Source: a bacterium C-53 (lineage in GTDB: Bacteria; Bacillota; Clostridia; Lachnospirales; Lachnospiraceae). From it: 64,000 nt of DNA. Where the stretch lies: the NCBI GenBank assembly GCA_003612525.1, contig RAZD01000004.1, forward strand, positions 124,001 to 188,000. Direction: 5' to 3'. Each line of letters starts with the position of its first letter. Positions within the stretch are counted from its first letter, which is position 1. Under the pieces are notes generated by a model. That model was given only the letters and a program-made list of their open reading frames with translations, was not told where the DNA came from and did no database searches. The position numbers and the translations under genes were made by a program. Shown here piece by piece: positions 43,338 to 52,535 of the stretch.

Positions 43338-45755
43338 TTACATCAACGCCTGTTCCGTTCTTCCGATAATATCATCCTGCGTCTTTTTGGAAAGTACATT
43401 GAAAAACGCACTGTACCCTGCCACACGGACAATCAGATCCTTGTGATTTTCCGGATGTTCCTGCGCATCCAGCAAAGTTTCTTTTGATACAATATTGTAC
43501 TGTACATGATAGCCATGCAGCCTGTTAAAAAAAGCCCGTATCAGCATTTCAAGTTTCTGCTTGTTTTCCTCGGTAGACAGCATCTGAGGCGTCATCTTCT
43601 GATTCAGGAGCACACCCCCGGTAATCTTTTCCGTCGGCAATTTTGAAACGGTTTTAAATACCGCCGTCGGTCCGTTCTTATCCGCATTATGTGCAGGACT
43701 GCAGCCCTCGGCCAAAGGCTCACGCGCATGTCTGCCATCCGGCGTCGCCATAGTTCCCATTCCCTGGCCGACATTAGCGCTGATTGAAGAAGTTCCTCCA
43801 TAACGGATACCTCCGATCGGACCTCTCTTGTAACGCGTATTCGGATAATTTTTAATTTCATCAAGATAAGAATCATACGCTTTCACAACCAGCTGATCTA
43901 CATAATCATCATCATTGCCGTACTTTGGCGCATCTTCCTCAAGCATTCTCTGTATCTTCTGATTTTCAGGTGACTTGAAATCGTCAAGGATTGCATTCCA
44001 AAGCTGCTCTCTTGTAATCTTTCTCTCCTCATACACCAGCTTCTTTATGGCAGCCAGCGAATCGGCCATATTTGCAATTCCCACCTGAAGGCCCGAAATA
44101 AAGTCATAGACCGCACCGCCTTCTTTGATTGTCTTTCCCCTTCCTATACAGTCATCTGTAAGCGCAGAGCATAAAATATCCGGTACGTCTCTTTCAGACG
44201 CCTTATCGATAGCATTCTCCACAATCACACTGTAACGGGTCATTTCACGCACAGTCTTATCCCAGGATGCCATCAGTTCCTCATAAGTGTCCATTTCCCT
44301 GAAATGTCCATAACCTTTTGTAAACCGCCGGCCGCTTGTCAGATCAATGCCATCATTCATCGCGCAGAGCAGAACCCTCGGGAAATTGATATAAGACATT
44401 CCTGTACAGCGATACCCCCATTTGCCAGGCACTGCTGTCTCCACACAGCCTATGGCGCTATAATTATATGCATCCTCTTCCTTCACGCCCCAGCCCATAA
44501 AAGAGGGTATGATAATCTCATCATTATTCAACGCGGGCATTCCAAACCCTAACTTCATCACTTCAATGCATTCATCAAAAAACTGTTTATTCAGATTCTT
44601 ATGATACCGCACCGTCAGGTTGGGCTGTGTCAGGCGTGTCTGCGCAACGGACCGAAGCACTGCGAAGCTCAGTTCATTGACCGCGTCTTCCTTATCCGTT
44701 GTCTGCCCGCCGATCGTGACATTCTGGTACATCGGCGACCCTGCCGAACTTAATGTATGGGCCTGCGACCTTACCTTATTGATCGTCAGTGTTTTTATCC
44801 ACAAACAGGTCAGAAGTTCAACCGCGTCTTCTTTTGTTATCTTCCCCTGCGTTACGTCCTTCTTATAATATGGATACATGTATTGATCGAATCTTCCGTA
44901 GCTTAAAGAATGTCCATTCGATTCAATTTGCAGAATCAACTGTATAAACCAGACAGATTGTACCGCTTCCCGGAAAGAACCTGCCGGTTCGTATGGAACT
45001 TTCGCACAAATTTCCGCTATTTCCTGAAGTTCCACTCTCCTTTCCGGATTCCCTGCTTCGTCTGCCAGCTTACGGGCCAGCCTGCTATAACGCAGCGCAA
45101 ATTTACGGACCGCATCAATCACAATCAGTACAGCATTGTAAAATACATTTTTATCAATGCTCTCCGGCTCCGTAAAGTCAAGAGCGTCTCTCAAAGCTTT
45201 TGTTCTTTCCTCATACCCTTTTAAACCCTCTGACAGCAATTTTTCATAATGAACCGCAAGATGAGCGTCACCGGCGTTTAGTTTCCCTTCCATGCCAAAA
45301 ACACCTGTTTCCATAAATACACTCACTTCATCCGGCAAAAGCGCCTCACCTCTTGCACGAAGATTGTTATTCTCCCAGAAAGGTGCAATGTTCCTAAGCT
45401 GCTCCTTCGTTTCCTCTGTGATATAAAAAACATCACCATCTCTCTGTTCGAACAAATCAAGCTCATTCATCACAAATTCAAGCGTATATTCCGGAAAAAT
45501 CGGAGCATTCGTATTTTTCGTCGCCTGATTTCCCGCAATCAGCGTTTTGTCCTCTATATAAATTGTCATGCATTCAAGAATCTTCTTCAACATCAGCGCT
45601 CGTACCATGACTCTGGGCTGATTTTGGTTCTCCTTATAAACCTGCGTTGCCAGCACAGCACGCTCCGCATCAATATATGGCTTCTCATCAAGAACTTCCT
45701 CCCTGAAAGCCTTCATTCTGTCTGTTAATGACCCGAAATATGTCTTATCTCCCAT
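43338..45755 (-). CDS. Glycyl radical enzyme, dehydratase type (YbiW/PflD-like)
   Basis: 805-residue glycyl radical enzyme. The thiyl-radical Cys437 lies in SAIGCVETAV, with Glu439 two residues on: the Cys-x-Glu arrangement of C-O-cleaving dehydratases, not pyruvate formate-lyase (which has Cys-Cys). The glycyl radical Gly780 is in RVAGYSAFF near the C-terminus. Its operon partners are an FSA aldolase and a ROK kinase, and the activase is divergent. E. coli YbiW and PflD, which have the same partner aldolases, open 1,5-anhydroglucitol 6-phosphate and 1,5-anhydromannitol 6-phosphate to 1-deoxyfructose 6-phosphate. That is the best guess here; glycerol or other diol dehydration is less likely because no reductive-microcompartment genes are present. 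AAGGAGG precedes the ATG. Confidence 0.9.
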   Translation of the reverse strand: MGDKTYFGSLTDRMKAFREEVLDEKPYIDAERAVLATQVYKENQNQPRVMVRALMLKKILECMTIYIEDKTLIAGNQATKNTNAPIFPEYTLEFVMNELDLFEQRDGDVFYITEETKEQLRNIAPFWENNNLRARGEALLPDEVSVFMETGVFGMEGKLNAGDAHLAVHYEKLLSEGLKGYEERTKALRDALDFTEPESIDKNVFYNAVLIVIDAVRKFALRYSRLARKLADEAGNPERRVELQEIAEICAKVPYEPAGSFREAVQSVWFIQLILQIESNGHSLSYGRFDQYMYPYYKKDVTQGKITKEDAVELLTCLWIKTLTINKVRSQAHTLSSAGSPMYQNVTIGGQTTDKEDAVNELSFAVLRSVAQTRLTQPNLTVRYHKNLNKQFFDECIEVMKLGFGMPALNNDEIIIPSFMGWGVKEEDAYNYSAIGCVETAVPGKWGYRCTGMSYINFPRVLLCAMNDGIDLTSGRRFTKGYGHFREMDTYEELMASWDKTVREMTRYSVIVENAIDKASERDVPDILCSALTDDCIGRGKTIKEGGAVYDFISGLQVGIANMADSLAAIKKLVYEERKITREQLWNAILDDFKSPENQKIQRMLEEDAPKYGNDDDYVDQLVVKAYDSYLDEIKNYPNTRYKRGPIGGIRYGGTSSISANVGQGMGTMATPDGRHAREPLAEGCSPAHNADKNGPTAVFKTVSKLPTEKITGGVLLNQKMTPQMLSTEENKQKLEMLIRAFFNRLHGYHVQYNIVSKETLLDAQEHPENHKDLIVRVAGYSAFFNVLSKKTQDDIIGRTEQALM

Positions 45756-45808
45756 AGCAGCCTCCTTATATTTTGTTCGTAACTCTTTTGTATTCTGTTT
45801 GTAATTTT

Positions 45809-45837
45809 AATTTATCATATGCTCATAATAAAGTCAA
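45809..45837 (-). promoter_or_regulatory. Promoter of the glycyl radical enzyme operon
   Basis: TTGACT (45832-45837), 17-bp spacer, TAAATT (45809-45814) on the minus strand. It is just left of two repeats that look like DeoR-family operators. Confidence 0.6.
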
Positions 45838-45842
45838 TATTA

Positions 45843-45876
45843 TTTCATTCGAAAATAATAATAATTTTATTTGAAA
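45843..45876. promoter_or_regulatory. Candidate DeoR operator repeats
   Basis: TTTCATTCGAAA (45843-45854) and TTTTATTTGAAA (45865-45876) are similar 12-mers with 22 bp between their starts, two helical turns, placed between the divergent promoters. A third copy, TTTCATTCACAA, is at 46899-46910 before the DeoR gene. The spacing and positions suit co-control of both transcripts and autoregulation. Confidence 0.5.
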
Positions 45877-45884
45877 TTATTTAG

Positions 45885-45912
45885 TTGACCAAAGTCTCAT
45901 ATATGATATAAT
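45885..45912 (+). promoter_or_regulatory. Promoter of the activase gene
   Basis: TTGACC (45885-45890), 16-bp spacer, TATAAT (45907-45912). Confidence 0.78.
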
Positions 45913-45975
45913 AAAATCATACAAGCAACTCACAATAACACGAATATGATACTGTTTCATATATGGAGGTTTCCT

Positions 45976-46890
45976 ATGAAAAAAGCAGATTATAAAAAAA
46001 CAGGTATTTTGTTCAATATTCAGAAATTCAGCGTTCACGACGGCCCGGGCATAAGAACCGTCGTATTCCTGAAAGGCTGTCCCCTGCGCTGCCAGTGGTG
46101 CTCCAATCCGGAAAGCCAGCTTATGAAAAAACAGATATTATGGAATCAGGAAAAATGCGTCCATTGTCATCACTGTATAGAGATATGTCCCGAGAATGCC
46201 ATATCCCTTCATGACGGCCGCATTCACATTTCGGCGGACAAATGCACCGGCTGCATGCGCTGCACAGATGCCTGTCCGGACAACGCTCTGAAGCCGGAAG
46301 GAAAAAGACAGACGGTGCAGGAAATAATTGATATTGTCATGCAGGATCAGGTGTTTTATGAAGAAAGCGGCGGCGGCATAACATTATCCGGCGGTGAAAT
46401 TCTCTCGCAGCCGGACTTTGCCTTGCATCTCCTGCTTGCCGCAAAAGAAAGGGGCCTTCATACATGCTGTGAAACAACAGGATATGCGAAAACAGACAAT
46501 TTTGACAGTATAACAGAGTATGTGGATATGATTCTATTTGATTTAAAACACTGGAACGCAGACAAACACCGAAAAGGCACCGGCGTATCCAATGAGCTCC
46601 CTCTTTTTCATATGAAACGCGCGATTGAAAAGGGAAAAGACGTTCTGCCAAGAATCCCTGTCATTCCGGAATTTAATGATTCACTACAAGACGCCGCCGC
46701 CTTCGCGGATGCATTGCACAGGGCAGGCGCCGGCCGGTGCCAGCTTCTTCCGTTTCACCAATTCGGGGAAAACAAGTATCGTCTGTTGGACAGGGCTTAT
46801 CTCTATGAAAATGTGCCATCCTTGCACAGGGAAGATCTGACGGACTATCAACAAACTTTTATCAATTGTGGAATCAATGCATTTTTTTAG
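45976..46890 (+). CDS. Glycyl radical enzyme activase (radical SAM)
   Basis: 304-residue radical SAM activating enzyme that installs the glycyl radical using AdoMet. The AdoMet cluster motif is KGCPLRCQWCSNP (CxxxCxxC). A ferredoxin-like insert with two [4Fe-4S] motifs follows (CVHCHHCIEICP and CTGCMRCTDACP), which is typical of dehydratase-type activases rather than PflA. ESGGGITLSGGEILSQP is the next conserved block. ATG 45976 has GGAGG 6 bases upstream. It is divergent from its likely substrate enzyme and 99 bases upstream of the DeoR regulator on the same strand. Confidence 0.93.
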   Translation: MKKADYKKTGILFNIQKFSVHDGPGIRTVVFLKGCPLRCQWCSNPESQLMKKQILWNQEKCVHCHHCIEICPENAISLHDGRIHISADKCTGCMRCTDACPDNALKPEGKRQTVQEIIDIVMQDQVFYEESGGGITLSGGEILSQPDFALHLLLAAKERGLHTCCETTGYAKTDNFDSITEYVDMILFDLKHWNADKHRKGTGVSNELPLFHMKRAIEKGKDVLPRIPVIPEFNDSLQDAAAFADALHRAGAGRCQLLPFHQFGENKYRLLDRAYLYENVPSLHREDLTDYQQTFINCGINAFF

Positions 46891-46898
46891 AAATATAC

Positions 46899-46910
46899 TT
46901 TCATTCACAA
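46899..46910 (+). promoter_or_regulatory. Third DeoR-operator-like 12-mer
   Basis: TTTCATTCACAA shares eight leading bases with the 12-mer at 45843 and lies 11 bases before the -35 box of the deoR-type gene, consistent with autoregulation. Confidence 0.4.
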
Positions 46911-46920
46911 TTGCATTGTA

Positions 46921-46948
46921 TTGCAAAAGCAAAAAACTGTGTTATACT
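46921..46948 (+). promoter_or_regulatory. Promoter of the DeoR-family gene
   Basis: TTGCAA (46921-46926), 16-bp spacer, TATACT (46943-46948), 42 bases before the start codon at 46990. Confidence 0.65.
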
Positions 46949-46989
46949 TATAGCGGATTTCTGAAATTATGGAAAGGCATGGTTTTTAT

Positions 46990-47733
46990 ATGAAGAACAG
47001 GGAAAATAAAATACTGGAGCTGCTGATTGAGGAAAATAAAGCAGAAGTGTCGCTTCTCTCCGAAACGCTTGGCGTATCGCAGGTCACAATCCGAAAAGAT
47101 CTGGATGCTCTGGAAAGCCGAGGCATTATAAAGCGGGAACATGGTTTTGCCCTTCTGTGCAGCGCAGACGATCTGCGCGGAAGAATTGCATATCATTATG
47201 AGGAAAAAAGGGAAATTGCCAGGAAAGCGGCCGGACTTGTCAGTGACAACAGCACCATTATGATTGAAAGCGGAAGCTGCTGCGCTCTTTTGGCCGATGA
47301 GGTAGCCGCTACAAAAAAAGAACTGACCATCATCACAAACAGCGCTTTTATTGCCGATTATATTCGTGGAAAGTCGGATTTCCAGATCATTCTTTTAGGG
47401 GGAATCTATCAGCCGAACTCCCAGGTCATGGTAGGACCTATGATTCGCCAGTGCGTTGAAAACTTTCTTGTAGATTTGTTTTTTATTGGAACAGACGGAT
47501 ACACGCAAAAGGCCGGCTTCACAAACTGTGACCAGATGCGGGCACAGGCCGTACGGGATATGGCTGGCCAGGCAAGCCAAGTCATTGTTCTGACCGAAAG
47601 CAATAAATTTCATAAACACGGCGTCGTGCCGCTGAATCTGAAAGATCAAATAAAGACCGTGATCACCGATGCGCTGATACCGGATACCATGAAAACCGAA
47701 TTAGAGGGGAAAGGGATCCGTCTCATTATCTGA
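46990..47733 (+). CDS. DeoR/GlpR family transcriptional regulator
   Basis: 247-residue DeoR-type repressor. The N-terminal winged helix (about 1-57) reads KILELLIEENKAEVSLLSETLGVSQVTIRKDLDALESRGIIKREHG. The DeoRC sensor domain (about 75-230) has the phosphosugar-isomerase-like ITNSAFIADYI, VDLFFIGTDGYTQKAGFTNCDQMRA and VIVLTESNKF. DeoR regulators usually respond to a phosphosugar, which fits control of the adjacent radical-enzyme sugar pathway. The start at 46990 carries the recurring GAAAGG-CATGGTT leader; a frame from 46969 is the alternative. Confidence 0.92.
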   Translation: MKNRENKILELLIEENKAEVSLLSETLGVSQVTIRKDLDALESRGIIKREHGFALLCSADDLRGRIAYHYEEKREIARKAAGLVSDNSTIMIESGSCCALLADEVAATKKELTIITNSAFIADYIRGKSDFQIILLGGIYQPNSQVMVGPMIRQCVENFLVDLFFIGTDGYTQKAGFTNCDQMRAQAVRDMAGQASQVIVLTESNKFHKHGVVPLNLKDQIKTVITDALIPDTMKTELEGKGIRLII

Positions 47734-47756
47734 TTCATACAAAGCTGCATAGAAAA

Positions 47757-47790
47757 TCCCCGACAGGAAATCCAATCTTCCTGTCAGGGA
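47757..47790 (+). terminator. Hairpin between convergent genes
   Basis: TCCCCGACAGGAA pairs with TTCCTGTCAGGGA around a short loop, in the gap between the DeoR gene and the histidine kinase gene. It has no T-run on either side but is well placed as a bidirectional transcript end. Confidence 0.6.
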
Positions 47791-47824
47791 TAACACTCCG
47801 GCCATAGTATACAAACTCCTTAAA

Positions 47825-50800
47825 TCAGTTCAAAACCTTTCTCAAAGTATCAAACAGCACCTCAACATCAATCGGCTTTGCCAGATGACCATTCATTCCA
47901 CCCATCAAAGCTTTCCTCTTATCTTCCTCAAACGCATTTGCCGTCATCGCCAGAATCGGTATGGAAGCAAGCTGTCCATCGTCGAGACGGCGGATTTCTC
48001 TTGCCGCTTCATACCCATCCATCACTGGCATCTGAATATCCATAAGCACCAGCTCATAATACCCCGGAGTTGAGCCTGCCAGCATATCCACAGCAAGCTG
48101 TCCGTTTTCCGCGACATCCACGGTAAATCCCGCCTCCGTTAAGATTGCCACAGCGATTTCCTGATTCAGCTCATTATCTTCTGCCAAAAGAATACGCCCT
48201 GTGCGAAGCTGCGTGGCCTCCTCTTCATTTTCTTCCTCTTCTGTTTCTCCACTTACGATTGAGTTCAGACATTCCCTCAATTCTGACATAAACAGCGGCT
48301 TGCTGCAAAACGCCGTAACACCGGCCTCTTTTGCCTCTTCTTCGATATCCTCCCAGTCATATGCGGTAAGGATGATCACAGGCACATCTCCTCCTATTTC
48401 TTTCCTGATTCTGCGTGTAACTTCAACGCCATTCATATCCGGCAGAAGCCAGTCAATGATATATACGGAGTAATGATCGCCTCGCATAACCGCCTGATGG
48501 GTCCGAAGCACCGCTTCTTTCCCTGACAAAGTCCATTCCGCTCGCATTCCGAACTGCTGAAGCATATAAGATACGCTGTCACATGTATTAAAGTCATCAT
48601 CTACGACAAGCGCCCGGCAATTTTTCAGCTCAGGTATATCCTGTGGCCCCTTCTCCTCACAGTTTAAGCGGAACGTAAAGGATACCTTGAATTCTGTGCC
48701 AACCCCCTGTTCACTTCTCACCTCAATTGTGCCGTTCATCATATCCACAATATTTTTGGTGATTGCCATACCCAGCCCGGTTCCCTGAATCTTGCTGATC
48801 GTGGAATTTCTCTCCCTTTCAAAAGGCTCAAAAATATGCGATACAAATTCCTCGCTCATGCCGATTCCCGTATCTTTAATGCAGAACTCATAATTTGCAC
48901 TTCCTGACGGCGCACCGGATTTCTCAATAATCCTCAGACTGATCGCTCCGCCTGCGGCCGTATATTTCACAGCATTGCTCATCAGGTTCAAAAGCACCTG
49001 ATTCAGCCGGAGTTTGTCACAATAAATTTCCTCATCCTGAATGTCGACCGTATCAATAAATAATTCCAATTGTTTCGCGCGGATATCCGCCTGCAAAATA
49101 TTCCGAAGTCCATGCAGGATTTCAGGCAAGCTGCATGGCTTCTCTTCCAGATGCATCCTCCCGCTCTCAATCCGGCTCATGTCCAGAACATCGTTAATCA
49201 GACTGAGCAGATGATTTCCAGATGTCATGATCTTCTTTAAATATTCCTCCACCTGCTCCCTGCGCTCAATATGGGCAATTGCAAGAGCCGTAAAACCGAC
49301 AATCGCATTCATCGGGGTCCGGATGTCATGCGACATATTGGACAAAAATACGCTCTTTGCCTTGCTTGCCCGGTTCGCCTGCATAAGCGCATCTTCCAGG
49401 AGGCCTTTCTGTTCCATCTCACTTCGGATTTCCGAGTCCACGCTGCGAAATCCCACAACAATGCCTCTTGTATCTGCCCAGGCGCCCGTACGCACGACTT
49501 TCATCTGATAATATTTGTTTTCTGTTCCCTCTACAGTACGATAATTTATGTAGTAAACCTTTTTCTGTTCCAGTTCCGATTTCAGCCTGTCCCGTGAGGC
49601 AGCCTGCCGAAGCATTTCCTTATCCTCTTCATAGACATATGACTGTATATAATGTTCCATGCCATCTTCTAACAGGACTTCCCCGTTCCTGCTGCCTGAA
49701 AACACAGATTTCATCCCGGAAGCGATTCGGATAGGAACTCCTCTGCCCGTATCAAGGTTGAAATTAAAAATTAATTTATAATCAATTCCCAGCGCCTGAA
49801 TTAACTCCATCTGACGCCTCTCATTCTCCTTTTCCTGCCGTTTCTGTTCCGTGCAGTCCAGAAGAAAGCGCTGGTAAAAGAGCTCTCCGTCCTCTCTCAG
49901 GAGTTTAATATTGCCTGCAATGTGCAAAATCTCCCCATCCTGGTGCTGTATGCGGTACTCCACACTGACACAGTCACCTTCTTTTTCAAGTTGTCCGATT
50001 GCCGCCTTAAGCTTCTCCCGGTCTTCCTCAAAAACTGTCTCGGCAACCATATCAAATCCCTGGCGGACCAATTCCTCCTGGGACTCATATCCCAGAATTT
50101 TCAGAGCCGCCTTATTGATGCTGATAATCCGCGACCCGTCCACCGTATGGCACATTATCCCACAATCCATCGCCATAAAGACCATTTCCATCGTACGGTT
50201 TTTATGCATGATTTCTTTTCGGTAAGCATGTTCCTGCGTTACATCAATTCCCACTCCAACGGTTCCTGTCACACTTCCGTCTATATCATAAAGAGGAGAC
50301 TTATACACCGTGAGCGTCCTCTTTCCGCCGCCTGTCTCAATCGTTTCCTCGGATACACAGGTTTCCCTTTTTCTCATTACCTCATTTTCTGACTCAATGC
50401 ATGCAGGATCATCGTGCTCCACATCCCATATGTATGCATGACCACGCCCCTCAACCTGCTCTTTCGTTTTGTTCACGGTACGGCAGAAACTGTCGTTTAC
50501 TTTTACATGAATCCCTTCTTTATTTTTATACCAAATCAGATTCGGAGTATTATTGATCGCAGATTCCAGATAATGATTCGCCTGCCAACAATCCTTTTTT
50601 GTCTTACACGCCTGCTGCCATCTTAAAAACCGAAAGCTTATCTCCTCATCAGACATTGGCATCAGCCACAGATCCTCTATATCAGGCATATAGTCGGTCA
50701 GCAATGCAATCTGCTCCCGATCGACGAGCAGAATCAGTTCCGTTTCCTCATGTTTTCCTGCGGTCAGTATCCGCAAGGCATCTCTTGCATCCAATTCATG

Positions 50801-50965
50801 CACATCTGCCAGAATCACATCTGCTTTTACCGCTAACGGCTGTTCTGGCACGTCACTTTCAGAAAATTCATGCGTAAAATGCGGAAGGGGAGACATCCCC
50901 TTTACGATCTCAAATACCCTATGCGCCTGTCCTGTCAGATAAAAATGAATATGGCAATGATACAT
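47825..50965 (-). CDS. Hybrid sensor histidine kinase with PAS domains and two receivers
   Basis: About 1046-residue soluble hybrid kinase. An N-terminal 115-residue alpha/beta region resembles a receiver that has lost its phospho-Asp pocket (ADVILADVHELDARDALRIL). PAS-like domains follow at about 135-250, 265-380 and 390-515 (the first opens NTPNLIWYKNKEGI). HisKA has the phospho-His in SNMSHDIRTPMNAI (about residue 546), then HATPase_c (VLLNLMSNAVKYT, GTGLGMAITKNIVDMM). Receiver 1 starts ALVVDDDFNTCD, receiver 2 ILLAEDNELNQEIA with VLMDIQMPVMDG. No membrane segment, so it senses an internal signal. ATG 50965 has GGAGG 8 bases upstream. No output regulator is adjacent. Confidence 0.92.
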   Translation of the reverse strand: MYHCHIHFYLTGQAHRVFEIVKGMSPLPHFTHEFSESDVPEQPLAVKADVILADVHELDARDALRILTAGKHEETELILLVDREQIALLTDYMPDIEDLWLMPMSDEEISFRFLRWQQACKTKKDCWQANHYLESAINNTPNLIWYKNKEGIHVKVNDSFCRTVNKTKEQVEGRGHAYIWDVEHDDPACIESENEVMRKRETCVSEETIETGGGKRTLTVYKSPLYDIDGSVTGTVGVGIDVTQEHAYRKEIMHKNRTMEMVFMAMDCGIMCHTVDGSRIISINKAALKILGYESQEELVRQGFDMVAETVFEEDREKLKAAIGQLEKEGDCVSVEYRIQHQDGEILHIAGNIKLLREDGELFYQRFLLDCTEQKRQEKENERRQMELIQALGIDYKLIFNFNLDTGRGVPIRIASGMKSVFSGSRNGEVLLEDGMEHYIQSYVYEEDKEMLRQAASRDRLKSELEQKKVYYINYRTVEGTENKYYQMKVVRTGAWADTRGIVVGFRSVDSEIRSEMEQKGLLEDALMQANRASKAKSVFLSNMSHDIRTPMNAIVGFTALAIAHIERREQVEEYLKKIMTSGNHLLSLINDVLDMSRIESGRMHLEEKPCSLPEILHGLRNILQADIRAKQLELFIDTVDIQDEEIYCDKLRLNQVLLNLMSNAVKYTAAGGAISLRIIEKSGAPSGSANYEFCIKDTGIGMSEEFVSHIFEPFERERNSTISKIQGTGLGMAITKNIVDMMNGTIEVRSEQGVGTEFKVSFTFRLNCEEKGPQDIPELKNCRALVVDDDFNTCDSVSYMLQQFGMRAEWTLSGKEAVLRTHQAVMRGDHYSVYIIDWLLPDMNGVEVTRRIRKEIGGDVPVIILTAYDWEDIEEEAKEAGVTAFCSKPLFMSELRECLNSIVSGETEEEENEEEATQLRTGRILLAEDNELNQEIAVAILTEAGFTVDVAENGQLAVDMLAGSTPGYYELVLMDIQMPVMDGYEAAREIRRLDDGQLASIPILAMTANAFEEDKRKALMGGMNGHLAKPIDVEVLFDTLRKVLN

Positions 50966-51119
50966 TTTTGTATTCCTCCATAATTTACTTATATTCGCCC
51001 ATACCATTTTAACAAGCTTTGCATGCCTGTGTCAACTTTACTTTATCCTTTCATCCCTGTCTTTTTTAAAATATTTGTTCAAAAAACAAGTCCGTGTTCT
51101 TCCTCCATTCTTTTTCCTT

Positions 51120-52355
51120 CTAACGTCTGACCCACTTTCCCAAAAATGTCTTTTTGTAATTCAAAAGTTCCTGTTTCGCTTCCTCATAATCGCCTGCTCT
51201 CTGCAAATATTCCGCCGCCTTCGCAGTATCTTTACCAGTCCCAAGTCCATGCCCGTAGATCATGCCAAGCAGATAGTCCGCTTCGCTGTCACTCTGCTTC
51301 ATCTCTTCCAGAAATCTCCGGGCCTGCGTATAATCCTGCTGCGTACCCCATCCATAAAAATAACATTTTGCCAGATAAAAAACGCCCCATCTGCTGCCCT
51401 CATTATACGCAAAAGATAACAGCTTAAATGCCTTTTCATAATCCGTCGGGACGCCCAGCCCCAGAAGAAACACTCTGCCAAGCCGGTTATGACAGCTGAT
51501 ATCTCCCGATCGCATCCCCTTTTCATAACATTGAATTGCAAAATTCTCGTCTTTTTCCGTTCCAATCCCCTCAGCGTAACAGTATCCTACATTACTCCAT
51601 GCCCCCGGATGTCCGCCATCCGCCGCCTGCATAAACCAGTACAGCGCCTCCTCACTCCGATTCTCTTTTTGAAGTTCTCCGGCATAGATATACTGATGAA
51701 TAGGATGTCCTGCCTCTGCCCCGATTTTCCACAGTTTTTTTGCCTTTTCCGGTCTGGGCGCAATGATGTCTGCGCTTCCTTTCGTATAATAGTGGTTCAG
51801 GTTATTGGCCGCAAAATAAATGCCGCCTTTAAATGCTTTCCAGAACCAGTCCTCACACTTTGAAATGTTCTCTCTCAGATATTCCCTGTAAGATGCCCCG
51901 CTTTCAAATGAATCCCTGTTTTTGTTCTGAATCTTTAAAAAATCCTGCCAGAAATACGTATTGCCAATCATATACTGGCAGAAAGCCTCTCCTTCCTCCG
52001 CCATTTTCAATACCGAATCAAAAGCCTGCGAAAGATCAGGAGAACATGCAGACTCCTCCCCTGACACCATATCTTCGCCGTACTGCAGAGCTGTCAGGAC
52101 GCCAAGAGCGCTGCCCTGCTCGACAGATTTATGTAAAAGTTTCACGGCACGTTCATGGTCCTCCACAAAACCATGTCCCTTCCACACATACCGGAAGCCG
52201 CAAAGACACCGGGCCAGCACACAGCTGGCATCGCCGTCTCCTGCATCGGAGGCCTTCTGAAGAAGGGCAAAAGCCTCACTGCCACGCCCCGTTCTCTCAT
52301 TGTAATATATATCCTGCAGCGCCTGACGAACCTCACCGCTCAACCCGTAATTCAT
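51120..52355 (-). CDS. Sel1-repeat (SLR) protein
   Basis: 411-residue cytosolic protein made of Sel1-like tetratricopeptide repeats. Repeats are plain in the second half: ALYWFMQAADGGHPGAWSNVGYCYAEGIGTEKD, AIQCYEKGMRSGDISCHNRLGRVFLLGLGVPTDYEKA, LLSFAYNEGSRWGVFYLAKCYFYGWGTQQDY and a fourth with YLLGMIYGHGLGTGKD. Sel1 repeats form protein-binding scaffolds. No catalytic motif or signal peptide. The start ATG 52355 follows a G-rich site. It lies between a histidine kinase and an oxidoreductase with no strong functional link. Confidence 0.88.
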   Translation of the reverse strand: MNYGLSGEVRQALQDIYYNERTGRGSEAFALLQKASDAGDGDASCVLARCLCGFRYVWKGHGFVEDHERAVKLLHKSVEQGSALGVLTALQYGEDMVSGEESACSPDLSQAFDSVLKMAEEGEAFCQYMIGNTYFWQDFLKIQNKNRDSFESGASYREYLRENISKCEDWFWKAFKGGIYFAANNLNHYYTKGSADIIAPRPEKAKKLWKIGAEAGHPIHQYIYAGELQKENRSEEALYWFMQAADGGHPGAWSNVGYCYAEGIGTEKDENFAIQCYEKGMRSGDISCHNRLGRVFLLGLGVPTDYEKAFKLLSFAYNEGSRWGVFYLAKCYFYGWGTQQDYTQARRFLEEMKQSDSEADYLLGMIYGHGLGTGKDTAKAAEYLQRAGDYEEAKQELLNYKKTFLGKWVRR

Positions 52356-52535
52356 ACCCTTCACACCCCTTTACCAGTTCTAATCTTCATTACTGAAACA
52401 CCATCACCTTTTATCTATCATAACACATTTTTTAAAAAACGGGAAAATCCGGACCCATCTTTTTATATTCAATAAAAGAAATCCCAGCTGCATACCATAA
52501 AATACAGCCTGCGTTTCTTCAGGCATATACAGCCG

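Noticed and set aside
43338-45755. Pyruvate formate-lyase
   Set aside because: The active site has a single Cys followed by Val-Glu, not the Cys-Cys pair of formate-lyases.
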